In this document: positions 28,101 through 39,446 of the stretch, piece after piece
How positions within the stretch are numbered: position 1 is the first letter of the stretch
Layout of the letters: each line of letters begins with the position of its first letter
Notes under the pieces: model-generated
The model's database searches: none
Seen by the model: the letters and a program-made list of their open reading frames with translations, nothing else
What the model was told of the DNA's origin: nothing
NCBI GenBank assembly: GCA_036244855.1
Contig: BQKZ01000500.1
Coordinates: 106,624 to 170,623 of the forward strand
Length of the DNA: 64,000 bases
Direction of reading: 5' to 3'
Source of the DNA: Temnopleurus reevesii
Taxonomy: Eukaryota; Echinodermata; Echinoidea; Temnopleuroida; Temnopleuridae
Made by a program: the position numbers and the translations under genes

Positions 28101-28315
28101 GACAAACAAGATCAGGATGGTAATTTATCACTGACTTGGTGTTCATATTGGGCAACATCCGAAAAAGGATTATAGCATCAGCATTTTTTTTTTATTATTT
28201 ATTTAACACTAAAACGAAACTGAATATAATGTTATTTGATTTTTTTTATATATCCGAAAAATCCCCTTCCTTGTCTACTAAAAATATCTTTTTTTTTTGT
28301 TTCATTCCTTTACAG

Positions 28316-28512
28316 TGCAGCTAGCTGGTTAAAGCCACCCGCCCTGAAGTCCTCAAGAAGAGTCCTACCAAGGTATCTCACCTGGAGATACGTTCATAAC
28401 AACTACCGTAAAATCCTCTTCCTCGTCGTGTTCATCCTCATCAACATTGCCCTCTTCACGGAGGCTGCGTATCGCTACTCGAAGAAGGGTTCAAATTGGT
28501 GCCTCATAACAG
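28316..28512 (+). CDS. NOX5: NOX5-like exon E3: linker and first transmembrane segment
   Basis: The acceptor is CATTCCTTTACAG. The alternative AG five bases downstream would give a stop, which fixes this start. The first base completes the Ser codon from E2, giving SAASWLKPP, a good match to the NOX5 linker entering the membrane domain. A basic patch (KSSRRVLPRYLTWR) precedes a hydrophobic helix, ILFLVVFILINIALF, the first transmembrane segment. The exon ends after SNWCLIT with one base left (phase 1) at donor GTCAGC. A small palindromic element lies 136 bp downstream. The sequence of the first extracellular loop (RYSKKGSNWCL) is less conserved in the family, so little can be said about it. 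Confidence 0.9.
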
Positions 28513-28647
28513 GTCAGCATACCCTCTATACTCTTTTTTTTCTGCCTAGTTTAATTTGACACGCGGCTTGGTGTTAGCTGGTAGTCAGCTCCATTGTCGT
28601 ATATGGTGACCAGGGTTGTGTCTTACAAAGCTGTGCGTAAACCTCCT

Positions 28648-28748
28648 CACGACTCTACGAACAACTGGTGACCCTTTCTCGCACTCCGTGATAGCTCTCG
28701 GCGTTGAATCGCGCCGAAGAAAGGATCACCAGTTGTCGTAGAATTGTG
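28648..28748. mobile_element. Small palindromic element, family D copy 1
   Basis: The left arm CACGACTCTACGAACAACTG continues GTGACCCTTTCT. The right arm AGAAAGGATCACCAGTTGTC continues GTAGAATTGTG and is its reverse complement with few mismatches, giving a stem of about 32 bp and a 37-bp loop. A related copy lies at 63313-63409, showing that it is a dispersed family. Confidence 0.75.
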
Positions 28749-28801
28749 CGTAGATATAAGCACAATTTTATGAACAGAACCCAGGCCTAGGGCAAAACTG
28801 T

Positions 28802-28934
28802 ACTCCATGCTGGGGTAAAATTTTCTCCCAAACCATGGATTTAATACTTCCATACATAGAGTACACCTTTGTATCCGAGGTCCTTGGGGTACAACGTTTA
28901 AACCGAGAAGTCCAAAATCGTACCCCAGCATGGG
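28802..28934. repeat. Inverted repeat, arms about 23 bp
   Basis: ACTCCATGCTGGGGTAAAAT at 28802 is mirrored by AAAATCGTACCCCAGCATGG ending at 28933. No coding potential. It may be another foldback element, but I see only one copy. Confidence 0.6.
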
Positions 28935-30297
28935 ATTCAACCTTGAACCCTTTAGAGTTCAGCAGGTGTTGCATCTAGGGGTACAATTAAAAATTGGCTC
29001 ATTTGGAGTCAAAGCAATTTGGAAAATGAAATATATTGACTGTGATGGAATTACCCTTGCCTGACGCCATGGGTATGTTAAATCTGACTCTACAGAAATA
29101 ACAATATTCTTTCATTTTTCATTCATGAATATTAAATAATTTGTTGTGTTAATGTTTGTGAAGATTGTTAACGTCTTTAAACTAATTTTCATCTTCTGTA
29201 ACACAGTTCAAGCCCCTCCATGTAGCAAATGAACATACACTATGAAAGGAAAAAACACGTCATTAAAGATATAATCAATATTTTGTATCAAAAGGAGCAT
29301 GTTAAAAAAGTGCACAATGTTGAGTAAAGCATCTACTTTTTACACATACTCCGTTAATGTAACATGAAATTGGGCACATTTTTTTTTTACTTTTTACTTT
29401 TTTACTTTTACCTGCACTGTACATGTTTTTAACCAAATATTGATTTTCAAACATGGCCAAAAGTGATTATGGGTGTATATTTTCTTTATTTTAGACTTTT
29501 AAGTCAATATGCCAGTGTATGGCTGAAAATAAACTCATTTATTTGCATTATGATACACATTTTGAATGATATATGTGTAATGACAAACAAGTAAAGAAAT
29601 CGCAATTTGGATAGGCACAGATAACAATATTTCTCAATCCTTTTACAACGATTTTTAGTCAATACAAATTTTTTGCTAGTCCATTACCATGTTTTCAATA
29701 AAAAAAAAAAAAGGTTTCGCCCAATACACATTAATGCTGACATCTTTACAAAATCACTTTAGATTCCGACTTCACAAGGAAAATTCAACAACGTGATCCG
29801 TCTGATTTCTATTCATTACTATTTAATTGGTCTCGGAATTTGTCTGTCGCTATATAAACGAAATTTTCCCACCATCAATTTCTAACTTTCGTTTCAATTC
29901 ATTAGAAAGTGTCATCATATTGATTTAAACAATTATGCAGACGCTAAGGTCGGTAGAATAGGTAAGAAAATCGTCACAAAAAAAGCAAATGCTATCCCTG
30001 AGACGGTCTGGTGCATAGCATTCATTGTTAGTGTTATATCTATATCACAATCTGTTTAATATATAATTTAAATCGCATGTCAGATATTATTGGAAATCAA
30101 GGGGGAGTGTTAAGTCAATAAGTGAGATCCATTCGAGGTCAATGGTCTGGGTTTCTGGATTTTCATGGTAATTTATGTTTTTAAAGATGGCTGCTTTCCC
30201 GCTTTGATCGCCTAATATTGATGCAACAGTTTTGATGGAATCCCTGGAGTACGATCAACGTCAGGTTTTGTACGTCGTGAGGTCTTGGAGCAGGGCG

Positions 30298-30949
30298 GTG
30301 TTTCACTAAGTTCACAGAGTTCAGGAACGACATATATCAGTTATTTTACTGAATACACGCACGATCATATAATCATTAAGCGCACGATCTAACACGCTAA
30401 AGCCAGACTGACTCTTGTACTATTCTGTAGCACGCATTGGGACGACTCAAGTCGTGTCAGTGCGCAAATTATTGGTGAAGTTGCGCGAAGCATGCGAAAA
30501 CTACTTTACTGCGTACCATGTTTGGATAAGGGGCAGTGCGACCTATGCCACGACTGTCACGAACTACCACAAATAACGCCTCGATATCAAGTGTCGATGT
30601 TATCATAGAGACACACACAGCAGGACACGACACCGTCAAAATTGCCTAAACTAGTTGTGCCAATGCGGGAAATGCGTAAACTATGAGCAAACTATGCGAA
30701 CGTGGCGAAAGCTATGCGTGAATTCATTTTGCTACTTTGTGTCAACGTGGACTCAGCTGGACACGCATTCGTCAACTATCAACTCGTATTGAACTATACG
30801 CGAAGTAGTCGTGAACAGCGGGAGCCTCCATATTTGTGCTCCCAAAATGCTACGACTTACCACGACAAAACCATGGTCAAAAGTCGTGCAAGTGTCAGCC
30901 TGGCTTAATACTAGTCATTCTTAAAATCTTTCGTAACTTGGTGAAACAC
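30298..30949. mobile_element. Foldback element, family E copy 1, interrupted by a second element
   Basis: Its ends, GTGTTTCACTAAGTT and TAACTTGGTGAAACAC, are complementary. Next to them are AGGAACGAC on the left and AGTCATTCTTAAAA on the right. The same arms make a tighter foldback in copy 2 (31419-31586), and a third copy lies at 61208-61352. Confidence 0.7.
30399..30907. mobile_element. TIR element of about 505 bp nested in family E copy 1
   Basis: The ends TAAAGCCAGACTGACTCTTG and the reverse complement of CAAGTGTCAGCCTGGCTTAA agree at about 17 of 20 positions. The element is CpG-richer than its surroundings and contains repeated motifs such as GTCGTG and CGACTTACCACGAC. The possible duplicated target is TA. 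It has no open frame of transposase size, so it is probably non-autonomous. Copy 2 of the locus lacks it. Confidence 0.72.
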
Positions 30950-31050
30950 CGCCCAGGTAGTGATATTTGCAATTCGGCGTATGAATTTCGTGACCTAGAG
31001 CTCAAAGTTTGTGACCCTAGACTCAAAGGTTGCACCCCCCCCCCCCCCCC

Positions 31051-31132
31051 NNNNNNNNNNNNNNNNNNNNNNNNNNNNNNNNNNNNNNNNNNNNNNNNNN
31101 NNNNNNNNNNNNNNNNNNNNNNNNNNNNNNNN
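31051..31132. other. Assembly gap (82 Ns)
   Basis: A run of N placed after a C homopolymer and between two similar sequences. Its length may be nominal. Frames that appear to cross it are meaningless. Confidence 0.99.
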
Positions 31133-31224
31133 AATATGCTATGATCTTGAAATGTGTATAGAAACTATATGTCATGGTATATATCCCCAAAATTCACATT
31201 TCTTTAATCTTTACCAAAACTATA
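31133..31224. repeat. Dispersed repeat, family F copy 1
   Basis: AATATGCTATGATCTTGAAA and further blocks such as ATGTCATGGTA, ATATCCCCAAAA and TTTACCAA recur in order at 55040-55135 in intron 7. The left edge is lost in the gap. Confidence 0.75.
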
Positions 31225-31690
31225 CATGGGCTTTAAGTCAATAAGTGAGCTCTAGACGAGGTCAATGATCTGAGTTCCTGGATTTTCATGGAAATTTATG
31301 TTTTCAAAGATGGCTGCTTTCTCACCTTGATCGCCTAGTATTGATGCAACAGTTTTGTATGGAGTCCCTTGAGTACGATCAACGTCAGGTCATGTACGCC
31401 TTGAAGTCTGGGACCATGGTGTTTTACCAGGGAGTTGTGAGTTTTACCAACTTACCAAAGACTTTAAGAACGACTTGTATCAGTTATTGTGCTGAACACT
31501 CGCACGGTTGTACACCATTGTCACAATAATTATCTCTAGTCGTTCTTAAATTCGTTCTTAAAGTTTTTGATTACTTGGTGAAACACAACTCAGGTATTTT
31601 TGCAGTTTGGCGTGTGAATTTCGTGACCTGGAACACAAAGTTTGTGATACTAGACTCAAACTTTGCGTTCTGGGCCGCAAAATGTGGGTC
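31213..31690. repeat. Duplicated locus, copy 2
   Basis: Same block order as 30111-31050, in the same orientation, without the 505-bp insertion. It includes the complete family E foldback at 31419-31586. Confidence 0.85.
31419..31586. mobile_element. Foldback element, family E copy 2 (uninterrupted)
   Basis: The left arm runs from GTGTTTTACC through ACTTTAAGAACGACT. The right arm runs from AGTCGTTCTTAAA through TTACTTGGTGAAACAC. They pair over most of their length around a loop of about 55 bp. No coding capacity. Confidence 0.75.
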
Positions 31691-31732
31691 TCTAGTAACA
31701 ATCTGTATGTCTCAGTTCACCACTTCGCATCT

Positions 31733-31978
31733 AAAGGCCCATTCACACTCACCATCTTGGCGTGTTAAGCGTGTCTCGGCCCAGCATTTTTGTAAATTAA
31801 AAACGCTGCCCCGAGATCACAGTTTACGCTGATCAGACGGTAGACTGACGTTTGGCTTGCGCTTGAGGAACGTAAGCCGAATGTCAGTCCACCGTACGAC
31901 CTGGGTCTTTGTCCATTCAGGGAGCGTTTTAATTGTTAGTTTGCTTGACGTGGTCGCAATCTTCACGGCCCAAGGTCT
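31733..31978. mobile_element. MITE-like family A copy 1
   Basis: The core GGTAGACTGACGTTTGGCTT and the inverted partner GAATGTCAGTCCACCGT form a hairpin. Related cores occur at 61030-61070 and 63098-63160. The start, AAAGGCCCATTCACACT, resembles the AAGGCC end of the copy at 60953. The right edge is approximate. Confidence 0.65.
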
Positions 31979-32280
31979 GGCCTGCCTCTGAGCGTACGCC
32001 ATGGCGTCCATAGTCTCGCCACCATCATCTTTGATATTCTGCTGTGGTCTTTATTGAATCTAGCCGATCGCTCAAGAAATTAGAGTCACATTCCGAACGA
32101 GGAATCGCAAATAAGCACTTTTAATCAAATCCACATATATCATGACAGTGTTGACTTCTTTAATCGAATTGTAGATGTAATGTTTACAGAATCAACTCGA
32201 CCGAAGATATTCCAGGAGCGCTGGTATGCTACTGAAAAAAAAAATCCATCTACTCATTTTAACTATCTCATCACCATTTA

Positions 32281-32520
32281 TCCACCCTCCTCATACCCCT
32301 TCCCTTCTATCTCTGTCTGTCTGTCTCTCTCTATCTATATTTCTATCTCTCTGTATATGTTGTTGTTGTTGTGAGGTTTTGGCACCTTTGACACAAAAAA
32401 GGTCCTGTGTGCTCTCTATATATATATCTCTCTCTCTATTTTTATCCCCCCTCTCCCTCTCTCTCCTTCTCTATCTATNTTATCAACTCTCTTTCTTTTC
32501 TCTTATCTTATGTCCTCCTC
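32281..32520. repeat. CT-rich and TCTA microsatellite, one ambiguous base
   Basis: TCTGTCTGTCTCTCTC and TATATATCTCTCTC blocks are separated by ordinary sequence with (TTG)n. Base 32479 is N. Confidence 0.8.
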
Positions 32521-35500
32521 TTCAATCTTTAATTCAATATTTTGATTAAATGATGTTTTCAGAGTCATTGCTCTTTCCTCTCTTCAATTGGTTTCCTGAA
32601 AAATCCTTTATACCCGTACCTCTCTGTTCCTTTGTCTTCATTTTTTTTTCATTTTCACATTTCCTTCGTTCCTCGATCTCTACTCCCCGTCTTTTGTACC
32701 ATTTATGCCAAGGCCCCTACCCGATTGATGTCATTTCCTACCATATCTAGTTTATGATTACGCATTGCATTATTTACAATAAAACAAATACGCAATCTCC
32801 GTCTAAAATGAATTGGGTAAGCATATAGTTTCAATCAATTCATTTAACCAAACACGGTCAATTATTCGCGCAGAGCAAATCCACATTTCCATAAACAGGA
32901 ACGAATATCGATAAGATGACACAATGAAAACCATAAAATCTATTTTATCAAAGGCATTGTATCATATTGTTTTCGTTTGAGAATTCCCAAATGCCAGAAA
33001 GTCTTTAACTCAACGTATTCAATATGCATTCACTTCTATTCTCTTGAGTTTTATTGGAATAGTTTTAGGAAAGTCTGCTGTAAGTCGTTAAGTTAAGGAT
33101 TCCATGCACTTAGCTGCTCAAACGACAAAAATGTGATGCGATGTAAACTTTGTCGCTTTTCATCATCTAAGTGCAGAAGCTCATGTTGAATTTTAATTTT
33201 GCTTTGCTGCCAGAAATTGGAAATCAATATTAGTTTAATATTCACACACAATGGGCGGGCGCCAGCTTTCTTTAGCAATATTCTTTTCCCTAATATTTTG
33301 ACAATCTAAAGGTTAAACAAATGGGCATTGAAGAAGTACTCATAATTTGTGATAACATCAGTGGTGTGATTCCTGTTAGGTTTAGGATTTGTTGGAATGA
33401 AATGCAAAGATGGATTTTAGGATTTCAATTTCTCTACATTCCTATGCTTAATTCGGTATTTGGTCTTCCGGATCTGATTTAAAAACAAACAAACCAAGCA
33501 CATCTGTGTCAACAGAAGTCCATAAGCTCATCGAATGAAATGACAAGCTCTTGAACATCACATTTCCTTCATTCCTACTTTATACAATTTTTCAACTACG
33601 AAATTGGAAAAATGACTTCACTGAAGAAGTCTATAAATAGGGACCACTTTTTATTTTATTAATTTAATTATGGGCTCACTTTTCATAATGTGCAATGGAG
33701 CGAGCGACATCATACAACAACTGAAATCACCCATGTGTGAAATGATAACAGTATATTTAATAACATGACAGTAGCATTTTGGATATTTAAAAAATTCAAA
33801 TACCAAAATAAAAGTTTATGCTATTTATAGTAAGTGGTGGTACCCAGGCATACTTTTATGAGTATAATATCAAGTTTAAAAACATCAATGGGGGAATTAT
33901 GTTTCTTTTGAATACCAACATTGTAAATTTAATTTCGTTTATTTTATCCTTCTGCTATAGCATTCAAAATATCAACTCTTGTGGAATAAATCATAAGTTT
34001 AGCTTACATAAAACAAGCGCTTCCCTGAAAAGGGATATATAAAGCGATTTAATAATCTGCTTAATACGTATTACTGATTGATAGCGTTGGACATTTGCTG
34101 ACAGTATGAATGAACTTGATATTAATATGTCTATTATGATAATGAACTTTGCCTCTAATTACCCGTGTTACTATTGATGTTTGGCCAGAGAAAGCGATGA
34201 AAGGATAGTCAGAATGCTCTTTATGCAAATATTGACCAGTTTTGTGTATTACTATTAATAGTTTATTAATGATCGAACACGGGTCAAATACCTTTAAAAG
34301 AGCTTTCAAAGCGAGGTAATATTGTTTGGGTGCAATTTTGCAACGATAGCATGGTTTGTCTCAGTGTACTACCTTTGAATAACAGTCAACTTCCAGACTC
34401 ATTGTCTGAATTTGTTATTAGATTTTGATTCAAATCAGAAAATCGATAAAAATTGAACTTGAGGAATGAATATGGTCGATATGAAAATGATATTGGAAAT
34501 AAACACCGCGGTTGGATATCAATAAAAGTGATATAATACACTTCACCTTTCTAAATATCACCAGACGAGTCTTTCACATCGAACCTTTTCATTTTCGTCG
34601 AATACGTCATTCTCCAGTGGACTTAATGAAAAAAAACCACGTAGACATTAGTAATTCTGCAGGCATTAATGATATTTTTATGTTTTGCATTAATGATTAC
34701 GTTTTTATAACGAAAATTCACATAAATCAGTGAAATAATTGAAGAGCAAACTCGCAATAAAATTAAGCACAAAGAATGATACTGACTTATATATTCTGAA
34801 ATAACGCTAATGAAATACGTAGCGTTTAGCCGAGGCTCTTGCTCTATGTAATACCCTGTACTGCGATCGCGGTAGCCCTGTAAACGTCAGTCAACGAGAA
34901 CGGCTGCTATCCAGCGCAGCTATGAGACCTCTTGCAGTTATTTTTCTATTGTGACAATTGAAAGACTGCGAAGAATTTTGACGCAAAATGTTCATGTTGA
35001 TTAACACCATCTTAATAAATGATATGGTGTGTGGAGTGTGAATTCGCATTCATTTTGCACGTGAGGTTGTTTGTTTGATGAAGAAAACAATACACGGCGT
35101 TGTGTTTTTTAGCGATAATCAAGCCATTTCTGGTTGGATTTTATTAAAACGTGCTTTAATTTGCTATTGAAAAATGCATTACGTTGATATTGTTTTTTTT
35201 TGCGGCAGCTCAAATGCCTGAATTGCGATCTCTCCCAAGCTGACCTACATGTTTGAATATGAATAAATATTAGCATTGGAATTGCATTTTACTTTATTAT
35301 AAGAAGATGCATAAAAATATGTCATAGTTCATGGTGCATCAGCGTAAAGACATGCACTCAAATTTCATCAATACCAATTAGATTACTATTTTCCTGATAG
35401 ATGTTTCATTTTTGGTGAGGAATTAAGGATTTAATTCCGCCAAATTAGTAAAATACAAACTAACTCATTGTGATCGACAGAAATTCATGATACTAAAAAT

Positions 35501-35637
35501 ATTGTAAAACTAAACTACTACATGTACTTTCCCATGGTAACCAAAGGGAACAAATAAGATAATTTCTAATCCGCTTGCTTAAAAGTCTGATGCTATTCAG
35601 AAAATATTATGCATGTCAGTGGGGCATCACATGGAGA

Positions 35638-35705
35638 TGAAAAAAGTGAGGAGACGATGAGAAAGGGAGAGGGAAGGAAAGGGAGAGAGGATGGGGGAAC
35701 GAGTG

Positions 35706-35755
<50 letters not shown>

Positions 35756-35812
35756 ATTGGAGAGAGAGAGGGAGAGACAGAGTGAGAGAGAGAGGGGGTG
35801 TGTGGGGGGCTG
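35638..35812. repeat. (GA)n polypurine tract
   Basis: A core of pure GA dinucleotides (about 35710-35750) is flanked by interrupted GAGA, GGGAGAG and GTGAGAG sequence. Ser/Leu-rich open frames on the minus strand are artefacts of it. Confidence 0.92.
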
Positions 35813-35942
35813 TTTGATGCCATCTCTGCTTATTCGAGAGTAATTTTCTTCCTTTGCTTTAATATGTTCATTCCACGCGGAAGATATAAATTCTCGTGTG
35901 CTCCAATGATAATGTGAAAAAAATGATGCATATATACAGAAG

Positions 35943-36391
35943 AGGAGTGTTACCATATTTTAAAATCATTTCAGAAATATTTCTTGCGCTTTACAACCAC
36001 TTGACAACATAACTTTTGATTGATATACAGCAAAACAAGTTGAGGACATATCGATTATTCAAAGAAAATATTGAAACCGAAAAATATTTACTCTTCCAAC
36101 ACTACAAGATTAGAAAAAATATATGCCGACTACGAATCAGCTCACATAACCTTGAGATTGAAACTGGAAGACACCGACGCCCCACTAAAATCCCCCAAAA
36201 TTTAAGGCTTTGTAACGAGTGTGAAATGGGAAAAGTCGGCGATGAAATTCATTTAGTACTTGAATGTGCAAGATACACAAAAGAAAGACGCACATTGTTN
36301 AAGAGGAGTGTTACCATATTCTAAAATCATTTCAGAAATATTTCTTGCGCTTTACAACCACTTGACAACATAACCTTTGATTGATATACAT
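35943..36391. repeat. 90-bp direct repeats flanking a LINE-like fragment
   Basis: The block starting GAGGAGTGTTACCATATT and ending TTGATTGATATACA occurs at 35941-36030 and again at 36301-36390, nearly identical. The second copy starts directly after an N at 36300. This may be a real duplication or an assembly error that placed one block twice. Confidence 0.8.
36016..36297 (+). pseudogene. Non-LTR retrotransposon fragment (C-terminal region of the pol ORF)
   Basis: The frame reads from NKLRTYRLFKEN through RLRISSHNLEIETGRH to a Cys/His-type motif, LCNECEMG with EIHLVLECARY, before ambiguous base 36300. That order (KLRTY, FRIS.H.L.IETGR, C..C, H....C) is typical of the region after the reverse transcriptase in several animal LINEs. 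Upstream RT motifs are absent, so the element is 5' truncated. The apparent Met start has no meaning. Sequence to about 36540 (GTGGCAAGCCCAACC and onward) may be its 3' UTR. The clade is not assigned. Confidence 0.7.
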
Positions 36392-37984
36392 CCATTTAGT
36401 TTGTTAATGTTTGGGTTAGATATGGCCAGGTTACTGAAAATAACGACACATAAACTATATATGATATTTTTGTAACGAATACTGGTTGGGCAATTGTGTG
36501 GCAAGCCCAACCTTTAAAGAATGTATGAGTTTATGTTAAATACAAACAGATAGGGTCTATAGTCTATCGTTCTCTACTACATAAAACACTTAAAAGTATC
36601 ACCCATGCTGAATCGAATTGAATTTTGGTGTTCTTTTCGCTTCCAAGAATTCTCGGTAAATAAGAACAACTTTATTCAGAAACTAATGTTGTTTCTGAAG
36701 TGGACATGATTTAGTCCAAATCATATCAAAGTAAGTCACTCTTTCTTCAATGTAAAGTTTGTAAAGCTTTTCAAATATCTTTCTCGCTCATGTTGTAAAC
36801 TCAACACATAATTTAGTATTGCTTGAACATAACAGCACAAGGTTGCCAGAATGTTGAGGAACATATCATCCCTGGAACCCCTCTTTTCATAGTAATGTTA
36901 AGCACTCTAGCAACATGATTCCTTAGGTGAAACTTAATAATTGTAATCTGTATAGTTCGACTTTTCTTTTTTCTTGTAGAAAACTGAAATGGGCGGAGTG
37001 GGGTTCTTTTATTCAATATATACAAGTCTGTTATGTTTTTATGTTGTGATTTTTTTCTGGAGATTACTTTCAATGGCCTCTAGATTTCACAAAGAATGAC
37101 TAATATATATTCTATGTATTAAAGGCCAAGCTCTCGGGGACAAACATTGGATTAAACTCACTTAAATCATCTAATTATATTTTCTCATTTCTCGAAAAGC
37201 AACGAGCTCCTTTATAGCCAGGAGCTAATAAAGGTAACATATTGGACGAATGTTGGAATAGTGAAGGGTTTGCATTCTTCGTTAAAACGAAACGTCGTGA
37301 GAAGGGTACAAGAATAGTAGGGTTTCAAAGCATACGTAGACAAACGTCCAGATATAAGAACAAAGCAAAAATAGAGGGGGTATGCCAATGTGATAATTAT
37401 AATATACTAAATATGATAATGATTCATATCACTACATGCTTTGTAGATTAAACGACTGGAAACAATCATACCTCAATAATAGTTTAAAACCCATTCTTGA
37501 AGCTCAAAATACAAATTAAGAACAAACGATGTGTATACAAGGAAAACTTTAGATTATAGAAGAATTGTGAAAGAATCAAAATATAGTACTTGATATTCGA
37601 CTTAAAAATGTGTACTTTCTAACATCTTATCATTGACAGAATACTTCTGTATGTGTAAGGGCCTAGGTTGAAAGCCCTTTCATGATTTCCAACTAAAAAG
37701 TGGTGTTGCAATTAATGAGGAGTCCGACCAGAGCAAACGATGATAGGGGAATACTATATTAATTGACGAGTGTTGAGTTTTAAACACTCTGTGGAAACGA
37801 TTAGAGAAATACCGGACTTTGGTAATGTGGAATTTGTCAGTATATTTTCAATTTTACATGTTGACGACGAATGTAGATTTTAACCCGGAATTCAGAACGA
37901 ATCCATCAGTGCTACTAAAATGTTGAAAGTAAGATTGATTAATGACATTACACAAGAGAAGAAACAAAGAAATCATCATCATCA

Positions 37985-38212
37985 TCATCTCGAGGCAGTG
38001 TCTATAGCAAATGCAAAAGCTACGTAATTCGCAACTGCCAGGTTCCTCTCGGGACAAGGTTGTAACACTTTATTGCAGCTCAGAAGATGAGGCATAATCG
38101 GGCTGCCCTGAACACACTCACACTCTGCAGAGCTATCAGTGTACCCCCACTTCAGCCTGTTTGCCTCGTACTTCTTCATCTGTGATCTTAATCTGTTCAA
38201 ACTATACGACAA
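37985..38212 (-). pseudogene. Non-LTR retrotransposon 3' fragment
   Basis: On the minus strand the frame contains KWGYTDSSAECEC, PIMPHLLSCNKV and CPERNLAVANY, ending before a CATCAT run. WG..DS..C.C followed by .MPHLL.C matches the post-RT zinc-knuckle-like end of many LINE ORFs. There is no RT core and the left side is cut. A more decayed relative lies at 42621-42750. Confidence 0.7.
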
Positions 38213-38265
38213 GCAATTTATGATAGTTTGGTGCCTGGAGGGAGTGACTTAGTTGGATTGTTATC

Positions 38266-38402
38266 AGCCCTGGTCACATAGGACCCCCGGAAGCAACACG
38301 ATTCAACATGACTCTTTGTTCACAGGCAGCTATTGGTAACTGTGAATTAACAAAGAGTCGTGTTGAATCGTGTTGCTTCCGGGGTCCTATGTGACCAGGG
38401 CT
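38266..38402. mobile_element. Palindromic MITE, family B copy 1
   Basis: The ends AGCCCTGGTCACATAGGA and TCCTATGTGACCAGGGCT are perfect reverse complements. The arms continue inward through GGAAGCAACACGATTCAAC to AGAGTCRTG, giving stems of about 54 bp around a loop of about 29 bp. No coding capacity. TTA occurs on both sides, a possible 3-bp target duplication; a similar flank is not clear in copy 2. Confidence 0.85.
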
Positions 38403-39210
38403 TTAACAAAGAGATCCTTGGCAAGCTATGTTATAAAAGGCGCCTGTCACTAATTAAAGCAATTTTCTGATCAGATAAGGAAATTCAATGACCATGAATG
38501 AATTATAAGTATCATTAACCTTTTCAAAACGCATTTGAAGCTTAGATATACAAATAATTCAAACAGTTTCTCTTGATTTGAAATGTAGATCTACGTATGC
38601 TCCTGCAGCATTTATTTTGAAGGGATAACCCTACATTAGGCAGTTGATTTTCTGCAAATTTCTATTTCTTAATCGAACTTTTGATTCTTATCAAGCACCA
38701 CTTAATGTCATTCATGAGCTGACAAGCTGTCCCTGGTTTAGACAAGGCTTCGCCCATAAAGTAGTTATTAAATAATATCAGATGTCGCAAACCAGGTTAA
38801 ATGTAATACGTGACCCTTTTAATATCTTTAAAACCAAGATGATTTGTAGAAGAAAGACAGAACAAAGAATAACAAAGGATATTATATATGTATTCATGAA
38901 GCTCGTCTCTTTTGGAAATCGAAACAATTAGGCTCTACTCGCACATGACTAAAGCAAGATAAGAGTCCAGCCAAATGCTTATAGAATTATCAATGTTAAA
39001 TTCACTGTTTCTGGAAACATACAGGAACAATCGGCTTATAAAATTCAATTTATTCCTATAACTGAAACAAAGGTATATAGTTCAGCAATGATAATGAAAT
39101 CGATAGCATTATTCACATCAAAGACGTGTGAAGCTCTAATTGAATGCTATAGACTCTTTATCATTCTCTCTGATAATGTAGAAATGAATGAAATAGGCTT
39201 TTCTGGTGTA

Positions 39211-39339
39211 AGCCCCGGTCACATAGGGCCTCGGAAGCAACACGATTCAACACGACTCCTTGTTCTGAGGCAATTAAATGTGAATTAATAAAGAGTCGTG
39301 TTGAAACGTGTTGCTTCCGGAGTCCTATGTGACCGGAGC
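39211..39339. mobile_element. Palindromic MITE, family B copy 2
   Basis: Same design as the copy at 38266: AGCCCCGGTCACATAGGG, then GGAAGCAACACGATTCAAC, a short loop and the complementary arm ending CTATGTGACCGGAGC. It lies 107 bp before exon E4. Confidence 0.85.
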
Positions 39340-39446
39340 AATATCAATTCCTAAGCAACGTTCTTTTCTTAACCAAAGGGGCAATATTGGACCATCTATC
39401 ATATTATGTATAAACGTTCTATGCCATTATTTTAATCTTACTACAG

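Larger units (their letters stand above)
14811..28315 (+). other. NOX5: Intron 2 (13.5 kb, largest)
   Basis: Starts GTTAGT and ends CCTTTACAG. Contents seen: a TIR element (14843-15176), a 112-bp tandem duplication (15211-15434), a GT-rich minisatellite (16207-16890), a 70-bp tandem duplication (18971-19103), a separated direct repeat (19276 and 19711), a 460-bp CT-rich tract (21560-22030) and a TCTA-type tract (28040-28100). Between them the DNA is AT-rich with no recognisable gene. The region 27100-27760 is less repetitive and has more CpG than its surroundings, but nothing in it identifies a function. Confidence 0.85.
30111..31050. repeat. Duplicated locus, copy 1 (runs into the assembly gap)
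   Basis: The left edge contains AGTCAATAAGTGAG, ATGGCTGCTTTC, GATCGCCTAATATTGATGCA and GTACGATCAACGTCAGGT; the right edge contains ACTTGGTGAAACACC and GAATTTCGTGACCTAGAGCT. Every block recurs in the same order in copy 2 at 31213-31690. Copy 1 is longer because of a TIR element at 30399-30907. It ends in a C run that meets the Ns. Confidence 0.85.
28513..39446 (+). other. NOX5: Intron 3 (10.9 kb), rich in repeats
   Basis: Starts GTCAGC and ends CTTACTACAG. It holds two foldback elements (28648-28748, 28802-28934), a duplicated locus around the N gap (30111-31690) with a nested insertion, a family-A element (31733-31978), a CT tract, a GA tract, a LINE-like C-terminal fragment on + (36016-36297), a LINE fragment on - (37985-38212) and two copies of the TTCCGG-type palindromic MITE. 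The unlisted parts, about 32500-35600 and 36550-37980, show nothing recognisable. Confidence 0.85.

Noticed and set aside
30836..31244. Open frames crossing the N gap
   Set aside because: They depend on unknown bases and a C run.
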